Source of the DNA: Competibacter_A sp037045535
GTDB taxonomy: Bacteria; Pseudomonadota; Gammaproteobacteria; Competibacterales; Competibacteraceae
DNA length: 64,000 nucleotides
Assembly (NCBI GenBank): GCA_037045535.1
Contig: JBAOHI010000043.1
Location: forward strand, 1 to 64,000
Reading direction: 5' to 3'
Below are positions 1 to 8,589 of the stretch, piece after piece. How positions within the stretch are numbered: position 1 is the stretch's first letter; each line of letters opens with the position of its first letter. The notes beneath the pieces are model-generated. The model was given only the letters and a program-made list of their open reading frames with translations. It had not been told where the DNA came from and searched no databases. Position numbers and translations under genes: made by a program.

Positions 1-95
1 ACCGCCCAAGTTCGGAAACCGCGCTGGACTTCACCCCGTTTTAATCATTCCGACGGGATATCGGTAAAATTCATAATTCGTTCTTTTGTCCGATC

Positions 96-101
96 TATAA
101 T
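96..101 (+). promoter_or_regulatory. Possible -10 box upstream of the patatin gene
   Basis: A perfect TATAAT lies about 75 bases before the first start codon in an AT-rich leader. No convincing -35 hexamer is visible at the usual spacing, so this is only a weak promoter candidate. Confidence 0.25.
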
Positions 102-175
102 CACATTTTACGATACGAAAATTAAGGTCTTACCCCTAATTTAGATTGCAACTATTTCGGTCAGGAGTCTTTGCT

Positions 176-1435
176 ATGCACCAGCGCTCATCAATCTGGA
201 CGATTTTCCTATCCTTGATCGCCCTATTGCTCCTGCTCCAAGGTTGCGCCACGCCACCACGCTTGGCCGCAGTACCTCTACAAGACACCACCCGAGCGGA
301 AATTCCCGGTATCCCAAATGCCCGTTACTGGGTCCAAACCGATCTTGAACCGTTTATCCGGGACGCCATCGCTTCCACCCAACGCGAGAAAGCCTATCTG
401 GCCCGCACCGGTCATCAGGGTCCATTGCCGCCGATCAATTTTTTGGCCGTTTCCGGTGGCGGTGACGACGGCGCGTTCGGCGCCGGTTTGCTGATCGGTT
501 GGACGGAGACCGGAACTCGTCCCGAATTCAAAGGTGTCACCGGCGTCAGCACCGGTGCGCTGATCGCGCCGTTTGCCTTTCTGGGACCGGAAGAGGACGC
601 CAAACTGCGCGAGGTGTATACCACCATCGGCCCGGCGAACATCCTTAAACCGCGTGGCTTGCTAGCGGCGCTGACCAGCGACGGCCTAGCCGACAACAGC
701 CCGCTGTTCGAGTTGATCTCCCGCCATATCAACGCCGAGTTCCTGGCGCGGATCGCCCAGGAATACCAGGAAAAGGGGCGTATGCTATTGATCGGCACCA
801 CCAATTTGGACGCTCGTCGAGGGATTATTTGGAATATGGGTGAGATTGCCATGGCCGCTCGCGATAATCCAAAGGCACTGGAACTATTCCGCAAAATCAT
901 GTTGGCCTCGGCCGCGATTCCCGGGGCGTTTCCCCCGATGATGATCGATGTCGAGGTGAACGGTAAACCCTATCAGGAAATGCATGTGGACGGTGGCGCC
1001 ATGGCCCAAGTGTTTCTGTATCCGCCACGCATGTTTGATCGCATTCGCCAAGAGGGCGTGAAAATCGCTCCACGGGCACGGAGCGTCTATATCATTCGCA
1101 ACGCCCGCTTGGACCCGGACTGGGCGACGGTGGAACGTAGTACCCTCACCATCGTCGGTCGCGCCATCTCCTCGCTGATCCAATCCCAGGGGTTGGGGGA
1201 TTTGTACCGGATTTACCTGACCGCACAACAGGATCGCCTGGACTACAACTTGGCGTATATCGGCGCCGACTTCAACGCCGAGCACAAGGAGGACTTCGAT
1301 AACGCTTACATGCGCGCTCTGTTCGACTATGGCTACCAGTTGGGGCGGAAGGGCTATCCCTGGCAGAAGACGCCACCGGGTCTGGTGGCGACCAAGACCG
1401 TAGACTCTACCGTAGGCAAGAGCAAGCCGAATTGA
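176..1435 (+). CDS. Patatin-like phospholipase, lipoprotein
   Basis: A serine lipid acyl hydrolase predicted to be anchored in the envelope. The N-terminus is a lipoprotein signal ending LLQGC with the lipidated Cys at residue 24. The patatin set is complete: the oxyanion loop GGGDDG near residue 94-99, the nucleophile motif GVSTG with Ser125, and the catalytic Asp in the DGG motif at Asp272. An ATG at 176 was chosen over an upstream TTG at 146 because AGGAG sits 8 bases before it and the protein then begins directly with the signal peptide. The next gene starts inside its stop codon, which suggests translational coupling. The natural substrate cannot be read from the sequence. Confidence 0.88.
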   Translation: MHQRSSIWTIFLSLIALLLLLQGCATPPRLAAVPLQDTTRAEIPGIPNARYWVQTDLEPFIRDAIASTQREKAYLARTGHQGPLPPINFLAVSGGGDDGAFGAGLLIGWTETGTRPEFKGVTGVSTGALIAPFAFLGPEEDAKLREVYTTIGPANILKPRGLLAALTSDGLADNSPLFELISRHINAEFLARIAQEYQEKGRMLLIGTTNLDARRGIIWNMGEIAMAARDNPKALELFRKIMLASAAIPGAFPPMMIDVEVNGKPYQEMHVDGGAMAQVFLYPPRMFDRIRQEGVKIAPRARSVYIIRNARLDPDWATVERSTLTIVGRAISSLIQSQGLGDLYRIYLTAQQDRLDYNLAYIGADFNAEHKEDFDNAYMRALFDYGYQLGRKGYPWQKTPPGLVATKTVDSTVGKSKPN

Positions 1436-2394
1436 CAACCCGCCCCGGCGATCACGCGCCGCGCATCTACTTCGCAGCTGGCCGGGTAGCGGGGAAAACG
1501 GCATTGCTCACCCTGATACTCGCGGCCAGCGCGATAGGCGCACGGGCGCAAGAGATCGAACCGCGCGCCTACTCGAATACGCCCACCGGCGTCAATTTTC
1601 TGATCGTGGGCTACGGCTACGCCGAAGGTGGCCTGGTAACCGATCCGTCGCTGCCATTGCAGGACGCGAATCTGCGAACCCACAGCACCGTTTTCGCCTA
1701 CGCCCGTTCGCTCGATGCTTGGGGGCAGTCTGGCAAATTCGACCTCATCGTGCCCCATGCATGGCTCTCGGGAACAGCGGAGTTTGCCGGGCAACCTCGG
1801 GAGCGCGAAGTCTTTGGTTTCGGCGACCTACGGCTGCGGCTCTCGCTGAACCTTTATGGAGCGCCCGCGCTTTCGCTACAAGAGTTCGCGTCCTACCAGC
1901 AGGATCTCATCATCGGCGCTAGCGTCCAAGTGTCGGTTCCCATCGGTCAATACGACGCCAGTAAGCTGGTCAACATCGGCACTAACCGCTGGTTCGTCAA
2001 ACCGGAGATCGGACTCTCCAAGGCGTGGGGGCCGTGGACGCTGGAACTCGCTACGGCCGCCACCTTTTTTGGGGATAACGACGATTTCCTCGATGGCAAG
2101 ACACGCGAACAGGACCCGACCTACTCGGTGCAGGGCGGTCTCATCTACGGCTTTCGCAACGGCGTCTGGGTGGCGCTGAATGGCACGTACTTCACCGGCG
2201 GACGCACGACCGTCGATGGCGTGGAAGGCGACGACCTGCAAAAGAATTCGCGGGCGGAACTCACGGTGGCGCTGCCGATCAACCGGCATAACTCGGTCAA
2301 GCTTTACGCCAATACCGGGATATCGACCCGCACCGGCACCGATTTCAACGCCGCCGGCATCTTGTGGCAGTACCGCTGGGGCGGCGGGCTGTAG
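1432..2394 (+). CDS. Outer-membrane protein, MetA-pathway (phenol degradation) family-like
   Basis: A 320-residue exported protein with a hydrophobic signal ending in ARA-QE around residue 40. The mature part alternates short aromatic/polar beta-strands (for example FGFGDLRLRLSLNLYGAP) and resembles the MetA-pathway outer-membrane family, predicted channels often found beside catabolic genes. It ends in a short strand, as barrels do. The TTG start at 1432 overlaps the patatin stop by four bases, so the two genes are probably co-translated. No catabolic enzyme is nearby, so the substrate is unknown and the phenol label should not be taken literally. Confidence 0.65.
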   Translation: MTTRPGDHAPRIYFAAGRVAGKTALLTLILAASAIGARAQEIEPRAYSNTPTGVNFLIVGYGYAEGGLVTDPSLPLQDANLRTHSTVFAYARSLDAWGQSGKFDLIVPHAWLSGTAEFAGQPREREVFGFGDLRLRLSLNLYGAPALSLQEFASYQQDLIIGASVQVSVPIGQYDASKLVNIGTNRWFVKPEIGLSKAWGPWTLELATAATFFGDNDDFLDGKTREQDPTYSVQGGLIYGFRNGVWVALNGTYFTGGRTTVDGVEGDDLQKNSRAELTVALPINRHNSVKLYANTGISTRTGTDFNAAGILWQYRWGGGL

Positions 2395-2532
2395 GCGTTT
2401 GCCACCGCTGACCCTGGAACGGTCATGAGAAGGAAAGATTGAAAAAGGCGCCAGTGGATCGGCTGTCCTTGGCAATTTCGACGATGTATCCTCCACCTAA
2501 TATCAAGGTATCGCCTCGATCTTCTTTCAAAG

Positions 2533-4482
2533 TCAATCTCGGATAATATCCCTCAACGGACGTCGGATCCCCAGCTTCTTCATGCGTGCGTAGAGCGTGC
2601 CGGGATTAAGGCCGAGTCGGCGGGCCGCGCCATCCGGACCCTTGATCTTCCAGCCAGTGGCCCGGCAGATTTGTAAGATGTGCGCCCGTTCGTGGGTTTG
2701 CAAGGTGTCGTCCCCAGTGGCGGGACCGCCGGAGCGAACGAGGCTATCGGACACGGAGGCTGGACGTCCCACCGGGCTCAGTTGGATGGCTTCCAGCTCC
2801 AGACTAGCGCCAGGCGACAAAATGATCGCGCGTTCGAGGACGTTTTCCAATTCGCGCACGTTGCCGGGCCAGTCGTAGTGGATCAGCCGGTCGAGGACGG
2901 CCGGCGGGAGCATGATCATTTTCCGACCCAATTGACGCGCCTTACGGGTGACCAGATAGGCGGCAAGCAGCGGGATATCCTCGCGTCGCTCGCGCAGCGG
3001 GGGGATGTTGATGGGGAAGATCGCGAGACGATGGTAGAGATCACCGCGAAACCATCCTTCGCGCACGGCTTGTTCGAGATCGCGGTTGCTCGCCGCGATA
3101 ATCCGCACGTTGGTTTTCAAGGGCCGTCCGCTCCCCACCCGCTCGAACTCGCCGAACTGCAGCACACGGAGCATCTTTGCCTGCGCATCCAGCGGCAGTT
3201 CACCCACTTCGTCCAGAAACAGCGTGCCGCCGTCGGCTTGTTCGAATCGTCCGGTGCGGCGCGCGATCGCGCCGGTAAACGCCCCTTTTTCGTGCCCGAA
3301 TAATTCGCTCTCAACCAACGTACTGGGCAGGGCAGCGCAATTCACTGCCACGAACAACCCCTGTCGCCGGCGGCTGTGTTGGTGGATCGCACGAGCCACC
3401 AGTTCCTTGCCGGTGCCGGTTTCGCCACTGATCAGCACCGTGGACGAGGTGGCGGCAACCAGGTCCATCTGTCCCAGTACCCGATCCAGGGCGGGACTGC
3501 AGCCAATGATATCCACGTCTGTAGCCTCTAGTCCTGCCTCCTGGCGCAGAAACCGGTTCTCGACCAGCAACCGGGTTTTCAATTGCCGCAGCTCTTCCAG
3601 TGAATGACGTAAAGCCTGCTCCGCCTCCCGTTGCTCGGTGATATCGATGGTGTCGTGCAGCCAGCGAACGTGTTGGCCTTCCCGCTGTTCGAGCGAAAAC
3701 GCGCGGGCCTGTAGCCAGCGCCACCCGCCACGACCATCGGCCGCACGATAAACTATCCGGAACGTCTCACCAGTGGCCAGCGAGTGTTCCACTTTTTGCA
3801 GATAGGATTTAGCGTCCTCCGGATGCATCATCGCGATCAGTTGCTCGAGATTCCTTGGGAGACTGCCAGGGGCGAGGCCAAGCTTTTCTTCATGCGGGAC
3901 ATTTCCGAAAAAATCGAATTTTATCCCGCCCTCTGTGACACGGGCCTCGCCCAGCACGGAGAAAGCATTGGCGGCTAGCTTCCAGAGTTTGTCCTGTTCC
4001 GACCGGAGGGCGAAGCGCGATGCTTCCAGTTCCTGCACGGATCGGCGCAGTGCCGCCTCCGCTTCGTATTGCGCCGTGAAGTCGCGGTTGACAAAAATCC
4101 ACTTTACCCACTGACCGCTGCGGATCTCAATCGGCATCGCACGACCTTCGATCCACCGCCACCCGCCGCAACCATCGGCCAGCCGATAGTTGGCGTCGAA
4201 GACCTCGCCAGTGGCCAGCGAGCGTTCTACCAACTGCTGGAAGCCGGACACATCATCTGGATGCATCAGAGCGAGGGCGTCCCGGATCGTTTTGGGGAAG
4301 GTGCCCGGCGCCAGTCCCAGCTTGTCCTCCGGGCATACGTTTCCCAGCCAGGTCAAGGCCAAGTCGCCGTCGACGACGATGCAGGCTTCACCCACGACCA
4401 GGAAGGGGCTTGAGGCCAGTGCCCAGAGCTTATCTTGCGTCTCGGTGGCCAGGGCTACGTGTTGCTGTGGCGTTAAGTCCAT
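2533..4482 (-). CDS. Sigma54-dependent activator with two PAS domains
   Basis: A bacterial enhancer-binding protein of 649 residues. Two similar PAS (PAS_3-type) domains occupy about residues 20-140 and 165-285, each ending in a GGWRW signature. A short coiled coil leads to the AAA+ domain with Walker A GETGTGKE (353-360), the sigma54-contacting GAFTGA loop (400-405) and Walker B LFLDEVGE. A Fis-type helix-turn-helix closes the protein (GLNPGTLYARMKKLGI). There is no receiver domain, so the PAS repeats probably sense the signal directly. It is divergent from 4702-5395, where a sigma54 promoter is visible, making that pair the likely target. Confidence 0.93.
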   Translation of the reverse strand: MDLTPQQHVALATETQDKLWALASSPFLVVGEACIVVDGDLALTWLGNVCPEDKLGLAPGTFPKTIRDALALMHPDDVSGFQQLVERSLATGEVFDANYRLADGCGGWRWIEGRAMPIEIRSGQWVKWIFVNRDFTAQYEAEAALRRSVQELEASRFALRSEQDKLWKLAANAFSVLGEARVTEGGIKFDFFGNVPHEEKLGLAPGSLPRNLEQLIAMMHPEDAKSYLQKVEHSLATGETFRIVYRAADGRGGWRWLQARAFSLEQREGQHVRWLHDTIDITEQREAEQALRHSLEELRQLKTRLLVENRFLRQEAGLEATDVDIIGCSPALDRVLGQMDLVAATSSTVLISGETGTGKELVARAIHQHSRRRQGLFVAVNCAALPSTLVESELFGHEKGAFTGAIARRTGRFEQADGGTLFLDEVGELPLDAQAKMLRVLQFGEFERVGSGRPLKTNVRIIAASNRDLEQAVREGWFRGDLYHRLAIFPINIPPLRERREDIPLLAAYLVTRKARQLGRKMIMLPPAVLDRLIHYDWPGNVRELENVLERAIILSPGASLELEAIQLSPVGRPASVSDSLVRSGGPATGDDTLQTHERAHILQICRATGWKIKGPDGAARRLGLNPGTLYARMKKLGIRRPLRDIIRD

Positions 4483-4508
4483 CAGAATGATGAGTTGAAA
4501 TATAAAAC

Positions 4509-4549
4509 AGGTTGAAAAAATAACCCAAACAAAGTCTATATATCAACCT
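4509..4549. promoter_or_regulatory. Inverted repeat, candidate enhancer for the sigma54 activator
   Basis: AGGTTGA at 4509-4515 faces TCAACCT at 4543-4549, about three helical turns apart, in the gap between the activator and its divergent neighbour. The site is 100-140 bases upstream of the sigma54 promoter, the usual place for an activator dimer site. The assignment is an inference. Confidence 0.4.
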
Positions 4550-4645
4550 TTAATCCATTATTGCTTGACTAAATCCGGACCAGATCCCATTTTTTTAATC
4601 TTTTAATCAAAAAGTTAATCAAAAAATCTCTACTGATGCGGTTCT

Positions 4646-4661
4646 TGGCACATGAATCGCT
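4646..4661 (+). promoter_or_regulatory. Sigma54 (-24/-12) promoter
   Basis: TTGGCAC begins at 4645 with the -24 GG at 4647-4648, and TCGCT carries the -12 GC at 4659-4660. The spacing between GG and GC is exactly 10 bases, as required for RpoN. Transcription would begin near 4672, about 30 bases before the EF-hand start codon, leaving room for the ribosome site at 4689-4695. Confidence 0.75.
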
Positions 4662-4701
4662 GTCTGGTTTGTACAACCACACCATTTAAGGAGAGATAAC
4701 G

Positions 4702-5013
4702 ATGAAGAAATCCTTGATTGCCACGAGTAGCCTGGCTTTATTGCTGGGAACTGGCATCGCGCTGGCAACCGGCTGGAACCGCGAGAGTTTTCCTCCTTTC
4801 TCGGAAGTGGATACCAATAAAGACGGCCAGGTCAGCATGCAGGAAGCGATGGCACATCCGGGTGTCACCGCTGCGGCGACAAAGGCAAAACCGGGGAACA
4901 CCGCCGAGGAAGCCCTGAAAAGCTTCTTTAGCGAAGCCCATCAAAAGGACAAGAACAAGCCCTACGACTCGCCCATGACCAAGGAGGAATGGGAAAGCAT
5001 GACCGGCAAATAA
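4702..5013 (+). CDS. Small exported EF-hand protein
   Basis: A 103-residue protein with a signal peptide (residues 1-23, ending ALA). It has a clear calcium-binding loop DTNKDGQVSMQE, where the acidic positions 1, 3, 5 and 12 are all present. The C-terminal half is charged and may form a second, degenerate EF-hand (KDKNKPYDSPMTKEEW). AAGGAGAGA lies at the right distance before the ATG. It sits directly behind the sigma54 promoter and is followed by a STAS-like gene 61 bases downstream. It is likely periplasmic and calcium-binding; its partner is unknown. Confidence 0.85.
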   Translation: MKKSLIATSSLALLLGTGIALATGWNRESFPPFSEVDTNKDGQVSMQEAMAHPGVTAAATKAKPGNTAEEALKSFFSEAHQKDKNKPYDSPMTKEEWESMTGK

Positions 5014-5074
5014 GCGAACTACCGTGGTAGGGAAGCCACCCATGGTGCGTGGGTCGCATAAAGAACCGTTTACC

Positions 5075-5395
5075 ATGATCCACATCACAACCCATCACAA
5101 ACCGTCGCATACAGTGGTCATCATCGAAGGCCAGTTGATGACGGCGGATTTGCGAGCCATTCGCCGAGTCCGTAAGGCGGTGAGTGGTGCGGTCATTCTA
5201 GACCTGGGCGGATTGGAGACGTGTACCAGGGAAGGGATTCGATTGCTACAGGATTGGCTAGATGCCGGCGCACGACTGGATGTTGCCACACCGTTTCTCC
5301 GGATGGTGCTGCAAGACCGAAAAGCCCAGGATTCGCGAGCGGACTCCCCTTCGGTAGCATCCGACCCAAATTCCTCTAATAAACAACCGCCTTGA
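5075..5395 (+). CDS. STAS-like domain protein
   Basis: A protein of about 106 residues that resembles STAS anti-sigma-factor antagonists: an initial beta-strand IHITTHHK, then VVIIEGQL, and a central VILDLGGLETCTREGIRLL where these families carry the conserved strand-loop-helix. The residue normally phosphorylated (Ser/Thr after the D) is replaced by C-T-R, so a phospho-switch is doubtful. The C-terminus is a polar low-complexity tail. The ATG at 5075 was chosen because the protein fold starts there; an in-frame start at 5024 would add 17 unconserved-looking residues. It is probably co-transcribed with the EF-hand gene. Confidence 0.6.
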   Translation: MIHITTHHKPSHTVVIIEGQLMTADLRAIRRVRKAVSGAVILDLGGLETCTREGIRLLQDWLDAGARLDVATPFLRMVLQDRKAQDSRADSPSVASDPNSSNKQPP

Positions 5396-5548
5396 ATTGG
5401 CCCGATCCCGGGCGATTCCACGGGATAAAAACAATTTTTAAATGAAACAATGTTGAAAAGTAATGCATTACGCCGATGACTATATTTCCAGGGGATCGGC
5501 GAGGTGATTTTTTAATTGCTCAACAGAACACCTCTCTCTAAGGAATCC

Positions 5549-6307
5549 ATGACCATGCGTGGTTTTTCTCTACTCCGTCTGGCTTTGCTGACGTTATTTC
5601 TCGCGGCTTGCTCGACCAGTCCCGACCTAAGCGAACAAGCCCCTCCACCGGCTGCCTATGCCGGATTCCTGACCCATCCCGACCGACTCCAGCCGGTCCC
5701 CGGCGAGGGCGGTGCTTATCGGTGGATCGACTCGGACGCCAAGTTGGCCCAGTACAACCAGATCCTGCTCGAACGCATCCAGGTTCAGCTCGCCAGCGAT
5801 GCCGAGTACAAGGCGATTGATCCGACCGAGTTGAAAATGCTGACCGATTACTTTCACCAAGCCATCGTGAAAGCGCTTGGAGATACCTATTCGGTCGTGA
5901 ACCGGGTCGGGCCGGGCGTGTTGCGCGTGAAGATTACCATCGTTGATCTAGTACCCACCAAACCGGAGATGAGCGTGGTCGCGCTGGTGGTGCCCTACGC
6001 CACGGTCGCTGACGTGACCTCGGGAGCGGCGGCCGGCGGGCCGGCTGGGTCGGCGCCTTATCTCGGCCGTACCGGTATCGCCGTACAGTTTATCGACAGC
6101 CAGACCAGCCAGGTGATCGCTGAGTACGCCGATACCCAAGTCGGCCGGAAATATGTGGTAGACACTGCCAAAGGGGTCGGCAGCGCCATCACTATCGGCT
6201 TTTCAGATTACGCCAAGGCCTACTCGACCTGGGCCTATGCCCAGCAAGCCTTCGATGGCTGGGCGCAACAGTTCCGGGCGCGGCTCGATCAGGCCCATGG
6301 TCGATAG
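5549..6307 (+). CDS. DUF3313 family lipoprotein (copy 1)
   Basis: A lipoprotein with signal ending FLAAC (Cys21) and the DUF3313 layout: a central YATVAD..G segment, a PTKPEMSVVALVVPYA strand and a C-terminal KAYSTWAYAQQAFDGWA helix. A second copy lies at 18016-18747 on the other strand and shares most of these blocks. TAAGGA precedes the ATG at 5549 (5555 is an equally possible start). The family function is unknown; it is an outer-membrane-associated protein by its sorting signal. Confidence 0.8.
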   Translation: MTMRGFSLLRLALLTLFLAACSTSPDLSEQAPPPAAYAGFLTHPDRLQPVPGEGGAYRWIDSDAKLAQYNQILLERIQVQLASDAEYKAIDPTELKMLTDYFHQAIVKALGDTYSVVNRVGPGVLRVKITIVDLVPTKPEMSVVALVVPYATVADVTSGAAAGGPAGSAPYLGRTGIAVQFIDSQTSQVIAEYADTQVGRKYVVDTAKGVGSAITIGFSDYAKAYSTWAYAQQAFDGWAQQFRARLDQAHGR

Positions 6308-6413
6308 TCGCGCGGCGCAACGTCGGGCAAGTTGAAAAATGGCCCACCTCCCAGCCCGTTGGTGGATCGATGAGACACCGGGGAAAGTTCAATCCCCATA
6401 CCGAGGAGAAACC

Positions 6414-7034
6414 ATGTCGAACATGAAACGCATGACCGATGGGATCACCCTGGCTGCGCGATTCCGTATTTGCATGGCATCGCTGATGGTCGCCCTGAGC
6501 CTCGGCTTGCAGGCCTGCGCGCCGGCGCCCCTGTCTCAAGGCCAGATCGACGAGCAACGCGCCGATATTCGCGCAATGGCCAACGAGACCATTGAGCAGC
6601 TTTATCAGCAATATCCCGATGCCCACCGACAAATCCAGCGGTCGGCCGGTTACGCCGTTTTCAGCAACTTCGGCTTCAAGGTGCTCTTCATGGGCAGCGC
6701 GACTGGCGAAGGGATCGCCGTCAGTCACGCCACGCAGCGGGAGACCTTCATGCGGATGGTCGAATTACAGCCCGGTTACGGCTTCGGCGTGCAGCAGTTC
6801 CGGCTGGTATTCGTATTCGCAACACCGCAGGCCTTCGACCAGTTCGTCTATTCGGGCTGGGAGTTCGGCGGCAACGCGATGGCTGCCGCGAACACCAGCA
6901 CTCAGCAGATGGGCAATCAACTTGGAGTATCGGTTTCACCAGGCGTGCTGATGTACCAGCTCAGCGACCAAGGCGCCATCGTCGGCCTCAGTATCACCGG
7001 CGCCAAGTACTATCCAGACGCCAATTTGAACTGA
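6414..7034 (+). CDS. SYLF/Ysc84-like lipoprotein
   Basis: A 206-residue lipoprotein; the signal ends SLGLQAC with Cys35. The rest matches the SYLF (YSC84) lipid-binding domain: RSAGYAVFSNFGFKVLF near the front, a central glycine-rich turn and the final GVSVSPGVLMYQLSDQGA and ITGAKYYPD strand. In eukaryotes this domain binds phosphoinositides; bacterial copies are periplasmic and of unknown role. GAGGAG lies 5 bases before the ATG at 6414, which was preferred to an upstream frame extension at 6339. Confidence 0.78.
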   Translation: MSNMKRMTDGITLAARFRICMASLMVALSLGLQACAPAPLSQGQIDEQRADIRAMANETIEQLYQQYPDAHRQIQRSAGYAVFSNFGFKVLFMGSATGEGIAVSHATQRETFMRMVELQPGYGFGVQQFRLVFVFATPQAFDQFVYSGWEFGGNAMAAANTSTQQMGNQLGVSVSPGVLMYQLSDQGAIVGLSITGAKYYPDANLN

Positions 7035-7161
7035 CCCGGATCACTTCAACCTGCCGCTGTAGGGCGACATCAACGGGCGCCAAACCCACCGAGAAATTCC
7101 AATCGAGGTCACGAAGACCCGCGGCTCTTAACCTTCACCCGAATTACATGAGGATTGATCC

Positions 7162-7716
7162 ATGATCACTCGACGTTCCCTAGTGACCGCCGCAACGTTG
7201 CTGGCGTCGCTGCTCGTGGTTCCCGGCTTGGCACACGCCGCTAAGGAACCGGCCAAGAAAGCCGAAGCCAAGACCGAGGAGGCGGCAAAAACAGCCGACT
7301 TCCTGTTTGTACAAAACGCCCAGAGCATCCATTACACGGACGGCAAGCTGACCCTGAAGGGGGTTAGCCCGACCACCATCATGTTCTCCGACCGCCCCGA
7401 ACGGATTGCCGGCCACATGGCCACCACCCGCTTCGTACCGTTCTGGTCGAAGGGCAAGGATAGCTTCCTGGCCGATCCGCCCAACGCCACCTTGTCCATC
7501 GTCAATGAGGACAAGGTCAATGACGTGGTGGTGGAACTACGCGACCCGATATTGAAGGGGGACGAGCTGAGCTACAACGTCCGGGTGCTGGAGGGTGAAA
7601 TGCCCGCCAAAGGCGGACCGGTCTCGCTGTTCATCGACGTGATCGGCATGCCGTTGACACCGCTGTCCTATGCCGGCGTCGCTCGCCGGTCGTACCGCCG
7701 GGCGTTCTATTACTGA
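7162..7716 (+). CDS. Secreted protein of unknown function
   Basis: A 184-residue exported protein. The N-terminus MITRRSLVTAATLLASLL resembles a Tat-like or Sec signal with an AHA cleavage site near residue 26. A Lys/Ala/Glu-rich linker follows, then a compact domain with FLFVQNAQSIHYTDGKLTLKG, FSDRPERIAGHM and a proline-rich end. No family is recognised with confidence. It lies in the run of exported genes leading to the sulfatase, with DUF2092 next. Confidence 0.7.
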   Translation: MITRRSLVTAATLLASLLVVPGLAHAAKEPAKKAEAKTEEAAKTADFLFVQNAQSIHYTDGKLTLKGVSPTTIMFSDRPERIAGHMATTRFVPFWSKGKDSFLADPPNATLSIVNEDKVNDVVVELRDPILKGDELSYNVRVLEGEMPAKGGPVSLFIDVIGMPLTPLSYAGVARRSYRRAFYY

Positions 7717-7756
7717 TGCCGACGGGCTATTTCCGAACCTGAATTGGAGGACCACC

Positions 7757-8569
7757 ATGCAGGCCAAGATTTGGCGAACCGCCTTGACGCTCGCTTTGCT
7801 ATCTCCATTAACCGTCGGCGTGGTTCTCGGCCAGGAGCAGGCGCCAGCGACTGCGTCCACGCCACCGCCCGTTCAGGCTGCGGCGCCACCCACGCGGGTC
7901 ATGGAGCAGGGCGCGCTCGACCTAGTCAAGAAGATGAGCGCCAAGCTGGCGGCCACCCCGGCGTTCCTGGTCCGCACTCGAAGTTCGACCGAAGCACCGG
8001 GTGGCACCGGACAATTCCTGATCTTCTTCACCGAATCGGTGGTCGCGGTCAAGCGTCCGAACAAACTGAGCGCCGAAATTCGCGGCGATGCGCCGCCGTT
8101 CGATTTCTATTTTGACGGCGCGAAGATGACCGCCTACGAGCCGATCCATAAGCTCTACGCCACCACCGACGTACCCAAGACTCTCGATGAACTGATTCCG
8201 TTCGCGGCGAAAACGGCCGGCATCCTGCTGCCGTTCGAGGACGTGCTCTACAGCGATCCCTATGCTGCCCTGACGAAAGACGCTACCAGCGCATTCTACG
8301 CCGGGTACTCCGTCATCCGCGGCGTCCGTTGCGAGCATGTGGCGCTGGCCGCGCCGGGTATCGAAGGGCAGCTCTGGATCAACGCCAAGACTGATTTGCC
8401 GTGCCTGATCGCTGGCACGCTATCGAACGCACCAGGCGCTCCGCGCTTCACGGTGGAGTATTACGACTGGAAGCTGAAGCCGGAACTCCCGGATAAGCTC
8501 TTCACCTTCGCCAAACCCGAAGGCGCCAAGCCGATGGATTTCCGCGCCCTGACGGGGGCGGGCCGATAA
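7757..8569 (+). CDS. DUF2092 periplasmic protein
   Basis: A protein of 270 residues with a signal peptide (residues 1-25) followed by a Pro/Ala linker. The mature domain is the DUF2092 type of LolA-like periplasmic protein: a lipid-like reading FLVRTRSSTEAPGGTG, KRPNKLSAEIRGD, FYFDGAKMTAYEPIHKLYA and a closing VEYYDWKLKPELPD. TTGGAGG precedes the ATG at 7757 by 6 bases. The fold suggests binding of a hydrophobic ligand; the partner is unknown. It is probably co-transcribed with the flanking exported genes. Confidence 0.8.
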   Translation: MQAKIWRTALTLALLSPLTVGVVLGQEQAPATASTPPPVQAAAPPTRVMEQGALDLVKKMSAKLAATPAFLVRTRSSTEAPGGTGQFLIFFTESVVAVKRPNKLSAEIRGDAPPFDFYFDGAKMTAYEPIHKLYATTDVPKTLDELIPFAAKTAGILLPFEDVLYSDPYAALTKDATSAFYAGYSVIRGVRCEHVALAAPGIEGQLWINAKTDLPCLIAGTLSNAPGAPRFTVEYYDWKLKPELPDKLFTFAKPEGAKPMDFRALTGAGR

Positions 8570-8589
8570 CGATCTTGGAGGCAATAGCG

